Assembly (NCBI RefSeq): GCF_039634785.1
Contig: NZ_JBBIAB010000025.1
Coordinates: forward strand, 1-64,000
From: Tistrella mobilis
GTDB lineage: Bacteria > Pseudomonadota > Alphaproteobacteria > Tistrellales > Tistrellaceae
Reading direction: 5' to 3'
DNA length: 64,000 nucleotides
Under the pieces are notes generated by a model. It saw only the letters and a program-made list of their open reading frames with translations. It was not told the origin of the DNA and did not search any database. The position numbers were made by a program, and so were the translations under genes. Below are positions 34,668 to 42,423 of this stretch, in pieces (the stretch's first letter is position 1; each line of letters starts with the position of its first letter).

Positions 34668-35419
34668 ACATCGGCGCGGTTCTGCGCGAGCGGGTCCTGC
34701 CGGTGGTCCTGGGCCTGGCGGTCATCGGCGGCATCTGGGAGACCGCCATATGGGCCTTCGACGTGAAGCCCTATGTGCTGCCCTCGCTCACCGCCATCTT
34801 CGGCGCCACCATCGACGACCTGCCGATGATGCTGACCGCCCTGCAGGCGACGCTTTATGAAGCGGGCCTCGGCTATGCGCTCGGCACCGCCATCGGGGTG
34901 GGGCTGGCCATGCTGATGGTGTTTCTGCCGCCGATCGAGCGCGCGGTCATGCCGGTGGTGGTGGCGATCAATTCAGTGCCGGTGGTGGCCTATACCCCGC
35001 TCGCGCTGATCTGGCTGGGTATCGGCCCGGCCTCGAAGATCGCCATGGTGACGCTGGCGGTGGGGTTCGTGATCCTGGTCAACACGCTGCACGGGCTGAA
35101 GCGGCCGGAAGAGGCCTCGATCAATCTGATGCGCAGCTTCGGCGCCGGGCCGCTCACCATCATGATGAAGCTGCGGGTGCCGGCGGCCCTGCCCTCGGTT
35201 GTGAACGGGCTTCGGGTCGCGGTGGTCCGCGCGGTGCTGATCGCGATCGTGTCTGAAATGCTGGGCGCCTATGCCGGCATCGGCTGGGTGATCTTTCAGG
35301 CCACCCAGCAGGTGGATTTCCTGCTGGTCTGGGCCGGCGTGCTCACCGCATCGGTCGCCAGCATGATCCTGTACCTGCTGCTGGTCTGGGTCGACCGCAA
35401 GCTGGTCTGGTGGCAGTGA
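34649..35419 (+). CDS. ABC importer permease 2
   Basis: 256 residues, paralogue of permease 1 with EAA-type loop EASINLMRSFGAGPLTIMMK. ATG 34649 lies inside the end of permease 1 with GAAAGGAAG just upstream; the 19-base overlap indicates coupling. The presence of two permeases predicts a heterodimeric channel. Confidence 0.9.
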   Translation: MVAAGLNIGAVLRERVLPVVLGLAVIGGIWETAIWAFDVKPYVLPSLTAIFGATIDDLPMMLTALQATLYEAGLGYALGTAIGVGLAMLMVFLPPIERAVMPVVVAINSVPVVAYTPLALIWLGIGPASKIAMVTLAVGFVILVNTLHGLKRPEEASINLMRSFGAGPLTIMMKLRVPAALPSVVNGLRVAVVRAVLIAIVSEMLGAYAGIGWVIFQATQQVDFLLVWAGVLTASVASMILYLLLVWVDRKLVWWQ

Positions 35420-35437
35420 TTTCCTGAAAACGAGGAC

Positions 35438-36205
35438 ATGATGTCCGTCTCCGACCATCCCGCGACCGAAGACGAGCTGCGCCGTCAGCTGGCCGCCTGC
35501 TATCGCCTCGTCGCCCATTTCGGCATGGACGACCTGATCTACAACCACATTTCCGCCCGGGTGCCGGGAAGCGATCACCACTTCCTGATCAACCCCTATG
35601 GCATGTTCTTCCGCGAGATCACGGCAAGCTCGCTGCTCAAGATCGATCTTGAGGGCAACAAGCTGTGCAATGGCGCGGGCGAGGTCAACCGGGCCGGGTT
35701 CGTGATCCATGCCGCCATCCACCGCGCCCGCGCCGATGCGATCTGCGTGCTGCATCTGCATTCGGACGCGGCAACCGCGGTTTCGGCCCTGCCCGAGGGG
35801 CTGCTGCCGGTCAGCCAGTTCGCGATGCATTTCCACAACCGGATCGGCATCCACCCCTATGAAGGCGTGGCGCTGGATCTGGAGGAACAGGACCGGCTGG
35901 TGGCCGATATCGGGCCGCACCGGGTGCTGCTACTGCGCAATCACGGCTTCCTGACCGTGGGCCAGACGATCCCCGAGGCCTTCATGCTGGCCTATTACTT
36001 CGAACGCGCGGCCCGGATCCAGCTGAAGGCCCAGGCGGCCGCGGCGGCATCCGGCGGCAGCCTGGCCCTGCCGCCGCCCGAGGTCTCGGAAAAGGCCGCC
36101 CGCCAGTTCACCGAATTCGCCGGCGACATCAAACGCCCGGGCTTTCGCGAATGGCCGGGCTTCCTGCGCCTGCTCGACGACGTGGCCCCCGGCTACGCCG
36201 ACTGA
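35438..36205 (+). CDS. Class II aldolase/adducin-family protein
   Basis: 255 residues of the zinc-dependent aldolase fold: DLIYNHISARVPG near the N-terminus, metal-binding HLHS in CVLHLHSDAATA and a later His in LLLRNHGFLTVG. This is the L-fuculose-phosphate-aldolase/ribulose-phosphate-epimerase superfamily. It may cleave or decarboxylate the product of the dioxygenase encoded next. It is the fifth gene of the importer operon, 18 bases after permease 2. Confidence 0.88.
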   Translation: MMSVSDHPATEDELRRQLAACYRLVAHFGMDDLIYNHISARVPGSDHHFLINPYGMFFREITASSLLKIDLEGNKLCNGAGEVNRAGFVIHAAIHRARADAICVLHLHSDAATAVSALPEGLLPVSQFAMHFHNRIGIHPYEGVALDLEEQDRLVADIGPHRVLLLRNHGFLTVGQTIPEAFMLAYYFERAARIQLKAQAAAAASGGSLALPPPEVSEKAARQFTEFAGDIKRPGFREWPGFLRLLDDVAPGYAD

Positions 36206-36250
36206 CGACGACCGACAATTCCCCCACGTCTGCACGGAAGGATCAGTCTC

Positions 36251-37093
36251 ATGGAGATCAAGGAACTCTCGCCCGTGATCGGCGTCGAGATCCTGGGCGT
36301 CGACGCCTCGGCGCCGATTTCCGATGCCATGGTCGCGGAGATGCGCGACCTGCTGAACACGCATTCGGTGCTGCTGCTGCGCGGCCAGAACCTGACCGAG
36401 GCCCGGCACGTCGCCTTCTCGCGCCATTTCGGCGATCTGCAGATCCACGTGCTGACCCAGTACCTGACGACGGCACATCCCGAAATCTATGTGCTGTCCA
36501 ACGTCAAGGAAGCCGGCCGCTCGATCGGCAACCACAAGGAGGGCTGGAACTGGCACTCCGACTGGTCCTATCTGGAGATCCCCTGCTTCGGATCCGTGCT
36601 CTACGCCCGCGAATGCCCGCCGGAAGGTGCCGATACCCTGTTCTCGTCGATGCATGCCGCCTGGGAGGCGCTCGACCCCGAGATGCAGGCGAAGATCCGC
36701 CATCTGAAGGCGGTGCATTCCTATGCCGGCTATTACGACAAGGCCTTCGGCGATCGCGAGCCGCTGACCGATGCCCAGCGCGCCGCCACCCCGGATGTCG
36801 TGCACCCGGTGGTGCGCACCCATCCCGAGACCGGCCGGCTGTCGCTCTATGTGGGCGAGGATATCGTGAAGGAGATCCTGGACCTGCCGGCGGACGAGGC
36901 GGCCGCCCTGCTCGCCACGCTCAACGCCCATGCGATTTCCGACGAATTCGTCTACCGCCACAAATGGCAGGAAGGCGATCTGCTGATCTGGGACAACCGC
37001 TGCACCATGCACAAGGCGACCCCCTATGACGACGTGAAGTACCGGCGGATCATGCACCGGACCACGATCAAGGGGACCGACCGGCCGGTCTGA
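36251..37093 (+). CDS. TauD/TfdA-family Fe(II)/2-oxoglutarate dioxygenase
   Basis: 280 residues with the facial triad His102-Asp104 (NWHSDWSY) and His253 (TMHKATPYDD), plus the 2-oxoglutarate-binding Arg in YRRIMHRT. The enzymes hydroxylate substrates next to a hetero atom and release sulphite, phenol, or a hydroxylated phosphonate. Final gene of the operon; together with the HD protein it recalls the PhnY-PhnZ or TmpA-TmpB pairs, where a TauD-like hydroxylase acts before an HD diiron oxygenase. Substrate not established. Confidence 0.9.
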   Translation: MEIKELSPVIGVEILGVDASAPISDAMVAEMRDLLNTHSVLLLRGQNLTEARHVAFSRHFGDLQIHVLTQYLTTAHPEIYVLSNVKEAGRSIGNHKEGWNWHSDWSYLEIPCFGSVLYARECPPEGADTLFSSMHAAWEALDPEMQAKIRHLKAVHSYAGYYDKAFGDREPLTDAQRAATPDVVHPVVRTHPETGRLSLYVGEDIVKEILDLPADEAAALLATLNAHAISDEFVYRHKWQEGDLLIWDNRCTMHKATPYDDVKYRRIMHRTTIKGTDRPV

Positions 37094-37221
37094 CCGGCCG
37101 GGTCCACCCGCCGCAGAAGCTGCGCCGCATGCCGCCCCGTTCGCCCGGACGGGGCGGCATCTGCGTCTCTGCCCATATGTGACAATTGCCTGCATTTTAG
37201 GCGTCTGATCATTCAATGAGC

Positions 37222-37237
37222 GTGCACCATGCTGCAC
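37222..37237. promoter_or_regulatory. Possible NtrC-type activator site
   Basis: GTGCACCATGCTGCAC is a 5-bp dyad about 50 bases upstream of the -24 element, loosely like the GCACC...GGTGC NtrC pattern. Only one half fits well, so this is tentative. Confidence 0.3.
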
Positions 37238-37287
37238 CGCCGTGGCCGACCAGGGTTTTTCGGGTGAGTTTTCCGTGACTTCCGAAA

Positions 37288-37303
37288 TTGGCGCGAAGTT
37301 TGC
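37288..37303 (+). promoter_or_regulatory. Sigma-54 (RpoN) promoter of the ammonium transporter gene
   Basis: TTGGCGCGAAGTTTGC carries GG at -24 (37290-37291) and GC at -12 (37302-37303) with exactly ten bases between, matching TTGGCACG-N4-TTGC at nearly all positions. The predicted start is near 37315, leaving a leader of about 90 bases. Confidence 0.75.
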
Positions 37304-37406
37304 CTTAAGGGGCGGTGGCCGCGTCCGGGCCTGTCCGGCCCGCCGATGAAGACCGACTTTCGACCGCTTCGCAGTCATGCAGTTCCTCGAGGACCAGGGG
37401 ATAGTA

Positions 37407-38759
37407 ATGAAGCACCTGAAAACCCTACTCGCTGCGGCGCCCGCCCTCGCCTTGTCGGCGCTGCCGGCCTGGGCGCAGGATGCGGCACCCGCAGCCGCAG
37501 AGGCGGCCACCGAGGCCGCCGTGACGATGGACAAGGGCGATACCGCCTGGATGATGGTCTCCACCATCCTGGTCCTCTTCATGATCCTGCCGGGTCTGGC
37601 ACTGTTCTATGGCGGCCTGGTGCGCGCCAAGAACATGCTCTCGGTGCTGATGCAGTGCACCATGATCACCGGCGTGGTGATCATCGTCTGGACGCTCTGG
37701 GGCTATTCGATGGCCTTCGGCGATGCCCCCAGCATGTTCTGGGGCGGGCTCGACAAGGCCTTCCTCGCCGGCGTCACCATGGACAGCGTCGCCGCCACCT
37801 TCACCGACGGCGTGGTGATCCCGGAATACGTGTTCATCTGCTTCCAGATGACCTTCGCCTGCATCACCCCGGCGCTGATCGTCGGCGCCTTCGCCGAGCG
37901 CATGCGCTTCACGGCGGTGGTGCTGTTCGTCATCCTGTGGGTCACCTTCGTCTACTTCCCGATCGCCCACATGGTGTGGGATTCGGACGGCATGCTCTTC
38001 GCCTGGGGCGCGCTGGATTTCGCCGGCGGCACGGTCGTGCACATCAATGCCGGCATCGCGGGCCTGGTGGGCTGCATCATGGTCGGCAAGCGCACCGGTC
38101 TCGGCCGTGACATGATGGCCCCGCATTCGATGACCCTGACCATGGTCGGTGCTTCGATCCTGTGGGTCGGCTGGTTCGGCTTCAACGCCGGTTCCAACCT
38201 GGAAGCCACCGGCGGTGCCGCACTTGCCATGATCAACACCTTCACCGCCACCGCCGGCGCGCTGGTCGCCTGGGTGGTGATCGAAAGCCTCGCCCGCGGC
38301 AAGGCCTCGATGCTGGGCGCCGCCTCGGGCATCGTCGCCGGCCTGGTCGCCGTCACCCCGGCCGCCGGCCTGATCGGCCCGGTGGGCGCGATCGTGCTCG
38401 GCATCATCGCCTCGGCGATCTGCTACTTCTTCGTGACCGTGGTGAAGAACAAGCTTGGCTATGACGACAGCCTGGACGTGTTCGGCGTGCACGGCATCGG
38501 CGGCATCGTCGGCGCGGTCGGCACCGGCGTGTTCACCAGCGCGTCGCTCGGCGGCATCGGCTATGCCGACGGCGTGACCATGGCCGACCAGGTCTGGACC
38601 CAGATCCTGGCCGTGCTGGTCACCATCGCCTGGTCGGGCATCGGCAGCCTGATCCTCTACAAGATCGTCGATCTGATCGTCGGCCTGCGGGTCAGCAAGG
38701 AATCCGAGACCGAGGGCCTGGACCTGTCCAGCCATGGCGAGGCCGCCTACCACAACTGA
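37407..38759 (+). CDS. amtB: Ammonium transporter
   Basis: 450 residues: signal-like N-terminus (LLAAAPALALSALPAWAQ) and eleven membrane helices of the Amt/MEP/Rh family. The conserved pore His can be read in GGTVVHINAG and the second in FGVHGIGG; the FYGGLVRAKN and WVGWFGFNAGS motifs are invariant family marks. It brings ammonium into the cell under nitrogen limitation. The start at 37407 has AGGGG upstream. Unlike many bacteria, no glnK (PII) gene adjoins it in this window, although the strong sigma-54 promoter indicates nitrogen control. Confidence 0.95.
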   Translation: MKHLKTLLAAAPALALSALPAWAQDAAPAAAEAATEAAVTMDKGDTAWMMVSTILVLFMILPGLALFYGGLVRAKNMLSVLMQCTMITGVVIIVWTLWGYSMAFGDAPSMFWGGLDKAFLAGVTMDSVAATFTDGVVIPEYVFICFQMTFACITPALIVGAFAERMRFTAVVLFVILWVTFVYFPIAHMVWDSDGMLFAWGALDFAGGTVVHINAGIAGLVGCIMVGKRTGLGRDMMAPHSMTLTMVGASILWVGWFGFNAGSNLEATGGAALAMINTFTATAGALVAWVVIESLARGKASMLGAASGIVAGLVAVTPAAGLIGPVGAIVLGIIASAICYFFVTVVKNKLGYDDSLDVFGVHGIGGIVGAVGTGVFTSASLGGIGYADGVTMADQVWTQILAVLVTIAWSGIGSLILYKIVDLIVGLRVSKESETEGLDLSSHGEAAYHN

Positions 38760-38798
38760 TCCCGCCGCCCCGCCAGGGGCTGGTCAGTACAACCGGAA

Positions 38799-38829
38799 CC
38801 CCCGCCATCCATCGGATGGCGGGGGTTTT
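38799..38829 (+). terminator. Strong intrinsic terminator after the ammonium transporter gene
   Basis: CCCCCGCCATCC and GGATGGCGGGGG form a perfect 12-bp stem with a three-base loop (ATC), followed by TTTT. It lies 39 bases after the amtB stop and just before the convergent alcohol dehydrogenase stop. Confidence 0.9.
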
Positions 38830-38831
38830 CG

Positions 38832-40001
38832 TCAGGGCCGCAGCATCACCTTCACGCAGCCATCGGCCTTGTCGCGGAAGGTGGCGTAGAGATCGGGCCC
38901 GGCATCCAGCCCAGCCTGATGGGTGACGACGAAAGAGGGATCGAAGCGGCCCGAGGTGATCAGCTCCATCAGCCGCGGCAGATAGCGCTGCACCGGCGTC
39001 TGGGCCATGCGGAAGGTCAGGCCGCGATTGATCGCCGAGCCCATCGGGATCTTGTCGAGCAGCCCGCCATAGACGCCCACGATCGAGACCGTGCCGAAAT
39101 TGCGGCAGCACTGGATCGCCTGACGCAGCACATGCGGCCGGTCGGTGCCCATGAAGGCTGCGACCTTCACCCGGTCGATCACGGCATCAAGCCCGCTTCT
39201 GGTCTCGGGCTCGGTGCCGACCGCGTCGATACAGGCATCGGCGCCGCGGCCGCGGGTCAGTTCCTGAACCCGGTCGTAGATGTCCTCGGCCATGAAGTCG
39301 AGCGTCAGCGCCCCGGCGGCCTGCGCCATGGCCAGACGCTCGGGCACGGTGTCGATGGCGATCACCCGGCCGGCCCCCAGCAGAAAGGCGCTGCGGATCG
39401 CCATCTGCCCGACCGGCCCGCAGCCCCAGACGGCAATGGTGTCGTCGGGCTGGATGTCGCAGAACTCGGCCGCCATATAACCGGTGGGGAAGATGTCCGA
39501 CAGGAACAGCGCCTGTTCATCGGGCATGCTGTCCGGCACCCGGATCGGCCCGATATCGGCATAGGGCACGCGCAGATATTCCGCCTGCCCCCCGGCATAG
39601 CCGCCCAGCAGGTGGGAGTAGCCGAACAGCCCCGCCGGGGACTGCCCCCAGAGCTTCTTCGCATCGGCCGCATTGGGGTTGGAGCGCTCGCAGCCCGAGA
39701 AGAAACCCCGCCGGCAGAAGAAGCATTCGCCGCAGGAGATGGTGAACGGCACCACCACCCGATCGCCGACCGACAGCGCCTGATTGTCGCGCCCGACCTC
39801 TACCACCTCGCCCATCGCTTCATGCCCCAGCACGTCGCCATGATGCATCGACGGCATCACCCCGTCGAAGAGATGCAGGTCCGATCCGCAGATCGCGCAG
39901 GAGCTGACGCGGATGATCGCGTCCCGGCCGTGTTCGATGGCGGGATCGGGAACGGTTTCGCAGCGGATATCGCCCTTGCCGTGCCAGGTGAGCGCCTTCA
40001 T
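38832..40001 (-). CDS. Zinc-dependent alcohol/formaldehyde dehydrogenase
   Basis: 389 residues of the medium-chain dehydrogenase family. The catalytic zinc ligands are in CAICGSDLH and GHEAMGEV; the structural zinc Cys cluster is [15 protein letters not shown]; the NAD(P) fold has [12 protein letters not shown]. The [10 protein letters not shown] and long [14 protein letters not shown] insertion resemble glutathione-independent formaldehyde dehydrogenase-like enzymes. ATG 40001 has GAGG eight bases upstream; an upstream extension in the frame lacks homology and a ribosome site. The exact aldehyde or alcohol is not defined. Confidence 0.9.
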   Translation of the reverse strand: MKALTWHGKGDIRCETVPDPAIEHGRDAIIRVSSCAICGSDLHLFDGVMPSMHHGDVLGHEAMGEVVEVGRDNQALSVGDRVVVPFTISCGECFFCRRGFFSGCERSNPNAADAKKLWGQSPAGLFGYSHLLGGYAGGQAEYLRVPYADIGPIRVPDSMPDEQALFLSDIFPTGYMAAEFCDIQPDDTIAVWGCGPVGQMAIRSAFLLGAGRVIAIDTVPERLAMAQAAGALTLDFMAEDIYDRVQELTRGRGADACIDAVGTEPETRSGLDAVIDRVKVAAFMGTDRPHVLRQAIQCCRNFGTVSIVGVYGGLLDKIPMGSAINRGLTFRMAQTPVQRYLPRLMELITSGRFDPSFVVTHQAGLDAGPDLYATFRDKADGCVKVMLRP

Positions 40002-40208
40002 CTCGACCTCGTTTCGCGTTGAACGAGGGGCGCGGCCGACCCGCGCCCCGTTGGACGACAACGACGCGCCGGACCGGCTGTTCCCGGGCCGCCCCTGCCG
40101 GGCGATACCGCAGATGCGAAAGCCGTTGACAGCGCCCACGCCACGGCCTGGAGTGGAGCATGCCCCCGCGAGATCGCCCCATCCGCTCCCGACATCATCC
40201 GGACGCCG

Positions 40209-40553
40209 ATGCCCAATCTGCTCTCACCCCTGCCGCCCCGCTCGATCGACGAGGCCTTCACCGAGATCCTGACCCGCCCCGGCATCCGCATCGAGCGGAT
40301 CGTGTCGTGGGGCCAGGCCACGCCCGAGGGGGAGTGGTACGATCAGGGCTGGGATGAATGGGTGCTGCTGCTGACCGGATCGGCCGGGCTGCTGATCGAG
40401 GGCCAGGGCGAAACCGTGCTCGGCCCGGGCGACCATGTGATGCTGCCCGCCCGGCTGCGCCACCGGGTCAGCTGGACCGACGATCACCAGCCGACGGTGT
40501 GGCTGGCGGTGCATCTGGGCACCGAGATGGCGGGCAGCGAGGGGGCGGGGTAA
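40209..40553 (+). CDS. Small cupin-domain protein
   Basis: 114 residues of a single cupin beta-barrel: [17 protein letters not shown] (motif 1 region) and [15 protein letters not shown] (motif 2, one His). Metal ligands are incomplete compared with enzymatic cupins, so a binding or regulatory role is likely. It precedes the universal stress protein gene by 33 bases in the same direction. Confidence 0.8.
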   Translation: MPNLLSPLPPRSIDEAFTEILTRPGIRIERIVSWGQATPEGEWYDQGWDEWVLLLTGSAGLLIEGQGETVLGPGDHVMLPARLRHRVSWTDDHQPTVWLAVHLGTEMAGSEGAG

Positions 40554-40586
40554 GGTTCAGCCGACGCTGCGACCAAGGAGGACATC

Positions 40587-41474
40587 ATGCCGACCCCTGC
40601 CGCCCCCCATCCGCTTGCCCGCATTCTGCTCGCCACCGATCTCAGCGCCCGCAGCGATCGGGCGCTCGACCGGGCGGTGGCGCTGGCCCGCGAGACCGGG
40701 GCGGCGCTGACGGTGCTGCATGTGAGCGAGGCCGACGCTGCCGAAGAGATCGACACCGAAGACCGGCTGCGACAGGCCGAAGCCCGGCTGCTGGCCGATC
40801 TGCCGGCGGCCGTGCTGGCGGAGATCGGCGCCCCGTCCGGCCCCGTCACCATCCGCACCCGGGTGGCGGATGGCGACCCGGCGGCGGTGATCCGCCGGAT
40901 CGCCGAAGACGACGGCTTCGATCTGATCGTCACCGGCCTTGCCCGCAGCGAGCCCCTGGGCCGGCTGCTGCTGGGCGATACGGTGGACCGGCTGCTGCGC
41001 CGATCGGCCGTGCCGGTGCTGGTGGTGCGGCGGCGGGCGACCGGCCCCTATCGCCGGATGCTGATCGCCACCGATCTTTCGGCCCCTGCCCGCCGGGCGG
41101 CCGAGGCGGCGCTGACCCTGCTGCCCGAGGTGCCGGCCACGGTGATCCACGCCTTCGAAACCCCGTTTCAGAAGATCTCGACCGATCCGGCCGTTCAGAT
41201 CCGCGCGCATGGCGATACCGCGGCACGCCGGCTGACGGATGAAATCGACGCGCTGGCGGTGCCGACCGCCCGGCTCGACGGGCTGACGCGCATCGTGCTG
41301 CCCGGGCCGGCAGACGATGCGGTGGCGACTGAACTGGCCCGCGACCATGCCGATCTGGTGGTGCTGGGCACCCGCGGCCAGGGCGTGGTGGCCGAGGCGG
41401 TGCTGGGCAGCATGGCCAAACGCATCCTGGCGAGGGTGGAGCCCGACGTTCTGGTCGTGCCGCGCGGCCACTGA
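40587..41474 (+). CDS. Tandem-domain universal stress protein
   Basis: 295 residues with two Usp domains (about 10-145 and 150-295). Each begins with a strand-loop ILLATDLSARS or MLIATDLSAPA, and the second ends GTRGQGVVAEAVLGSMAKRI, the ATP-binding G-2x-G-9x-G(S/T) motif; the first has TGLARSEPLGRLLLGDTVDRL. AAGGAGG precedes the start. Such proteins support survival during energy or oxidative stress. Confidence 0.92.
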   Translation: MPTPAAPHPLARILLATDLSARSDRALDRAVALARETGAALTVLHVSEADAAEEIDTEDRLRQAEARLLADLPAAVLAEIGAPSGPVTIRTRVADGDPAAVIRRIAEDDGFDLIVTGLARSEPLGRLLLGDTVDRLLRRSAVPVLVVRRRATGPYRRMLIATDLSAPARRAAEAALTLLPEVPATVIHAFETPFQKISTDPAVQIRAHGDTAARRLTDEIDALAVPTARLDGLTRIVLPGPADDAVATELARDHADLVVLGTRGQGVVAEAVLGSMAKRILARVEPDVLVVPRGH

Positions 41475-41755
41475 TCGGCAGCTGCCGTCAAGCGGCGGCG
41501 TGGCGCATGTAAACCGCCATTTGCAGAGCAGAATTCGCGACATGAAACGCGGTATGTGACCTTCACTTCATATGGTTAAAAATCAGGAAATCCGGGGCGT
41601 AAAGCATCATCTGGCGCACAGCTTAACAGCCGTTGTGTGACGATCGGGGTTTACTGTTGCGTGATGCAAAGCTTTGGTGAAGGATGATGAGGCACGGGCC
41701 TGACCAGGCCCGTGTTGACCCCTGTCCGACATATCCTTCCCGGGACGTCCTTACG
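41475..41755 (+). other. 281-bp intergenic region
   Basis: No open frame with support. AT-rich stretch around 41560-41600 should contain the IalB promoter. A perfect 10-bp hairpin follows at 41693-41714. Confidence 0.4.
41693..41714 (+). other. Perfect 10-bp stem in the leader of the IalB-like gene
   Basis: CACGGGCCTG and CAGGCCCGTG separated by two bases, about 40 bases before the start codon. Too far from a T-tract for a terminator; may stabilise the mRNA leader or act as an operator. Confidence 0.4.
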
Positions 41756-42325
41756 ATGATGCAGCGCGGCTCCACCGCCCGTCTGGTTCTTCTTGCCGCC
41801 ACGCTTGCGGCGACCCTCGGCCTGGCGGGCACCGCCGGCGCGGTGGCGCAGAGCGCGCCCGCCGCAAAGCCGGCCGATGCCCCCGCCCCCGCCGAACCGC
41901 AGAAGGTGGACGGCTCGGCCCCGGCCTGGACGGTGACCTGCGTGTCGCGCGGGCGCGCCGCCGCGGCCGACTGCACCATGGAGCAGCGGCTGTTCAACAG
42001 CGATAACGGCCAGCTGATGTCGGTGGCGGTGGTCAGCGTGCCGGGCGAAAGCCGCAAGCCCGAGCTGGTGCTGCAGCTGCCGACCGGCCTGACCCTGACC
42101 GAGCCCGTGACCCTGGCGGTGGATGACGGCACGCCGGTGCCGGTGACCGTGCGGTCCTGCGACGGCCGCGGCTGCTTCGCGGCCCTGCCGCTCAGCGGCG
42201 ATCTTCTGAAAGCGATGCGCGCCGGCAAGGTGATGTCGGTCCGTGCCGTCGCCGGCAACGGCGCCGTGCTGACCTTCCCCCATATGCTGATCGATTTCAC
42301 CGCCGCCTTCGACGCGGTGAAGTGA
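41756..42325 (+). CDS. Invasion-associated locus B (IalB)-like exported protein
   Basis: 189 residues: signal peptide (LVLLAATLAATLGLAGTAGA, cleavage near VAQS), a Pro/Ala-rich linker, then the IalB domain with WTVTCVSRG, DCTMEQRLF, VTVRSCDGRGCFAALPL. Four Cys give the usual two disulphides. First identified near Bartonella invasion genes, the family is widespread in alphaproteobacteria as a periplasmic protein of unclear function. Located 98 bases before the giant autotransporter gene in the same direction, possibly cotranscribed with it. Confidence 0.88.
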   Translation: MMQRGSTARLVLLAATLAATLGLAGTAGAVAQSAPAAKPADAPAPAEPQKVDGSAPAWTVTCVSRGRAAAADCTMEQRLFNSDNGQLMSVAVVSVPGESRKPELVLQLPTGLTLTEPVTLAVDDGTPVPVTVRSCDGRGCFAALPLSGDLLKAMRAGKVMSVRAVAGNGAVLTFPHMLIDFTAAFDAVK

Positions 42326-42423
42326 GTTCAGAGGCCCGCCCCGTGCGGCCGGGCAATTGCGGACGACAGACCTGAACGGCGGCGGCGCAGACCGCCGGGC
42401 CGACGACACGAGAGGCAAGACCG

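Larger units (their letters stand above)
37094..37406 (+). other. Intergenic region with nitrogen-control signals
   Basis: Non-coding 313-bp stretch between the dioxygenase and the ammonium transporter. It contains the sigma-54 promoter at 37288-37303 and a GTGCA/TGCAC dyad at 37222-37237. No terminator with a T-tract is obvious for the upstream operon. Confidence 0.5.

Noticed and set aside
31937-35419. Thiamine-precursor or riboflavin transporter assignment
   Set aside because: The binding protein has the NMT1/THI5 look, but the operon carries no thiamine or flavin genes and I see no TPP or FMN riboswitch before it.
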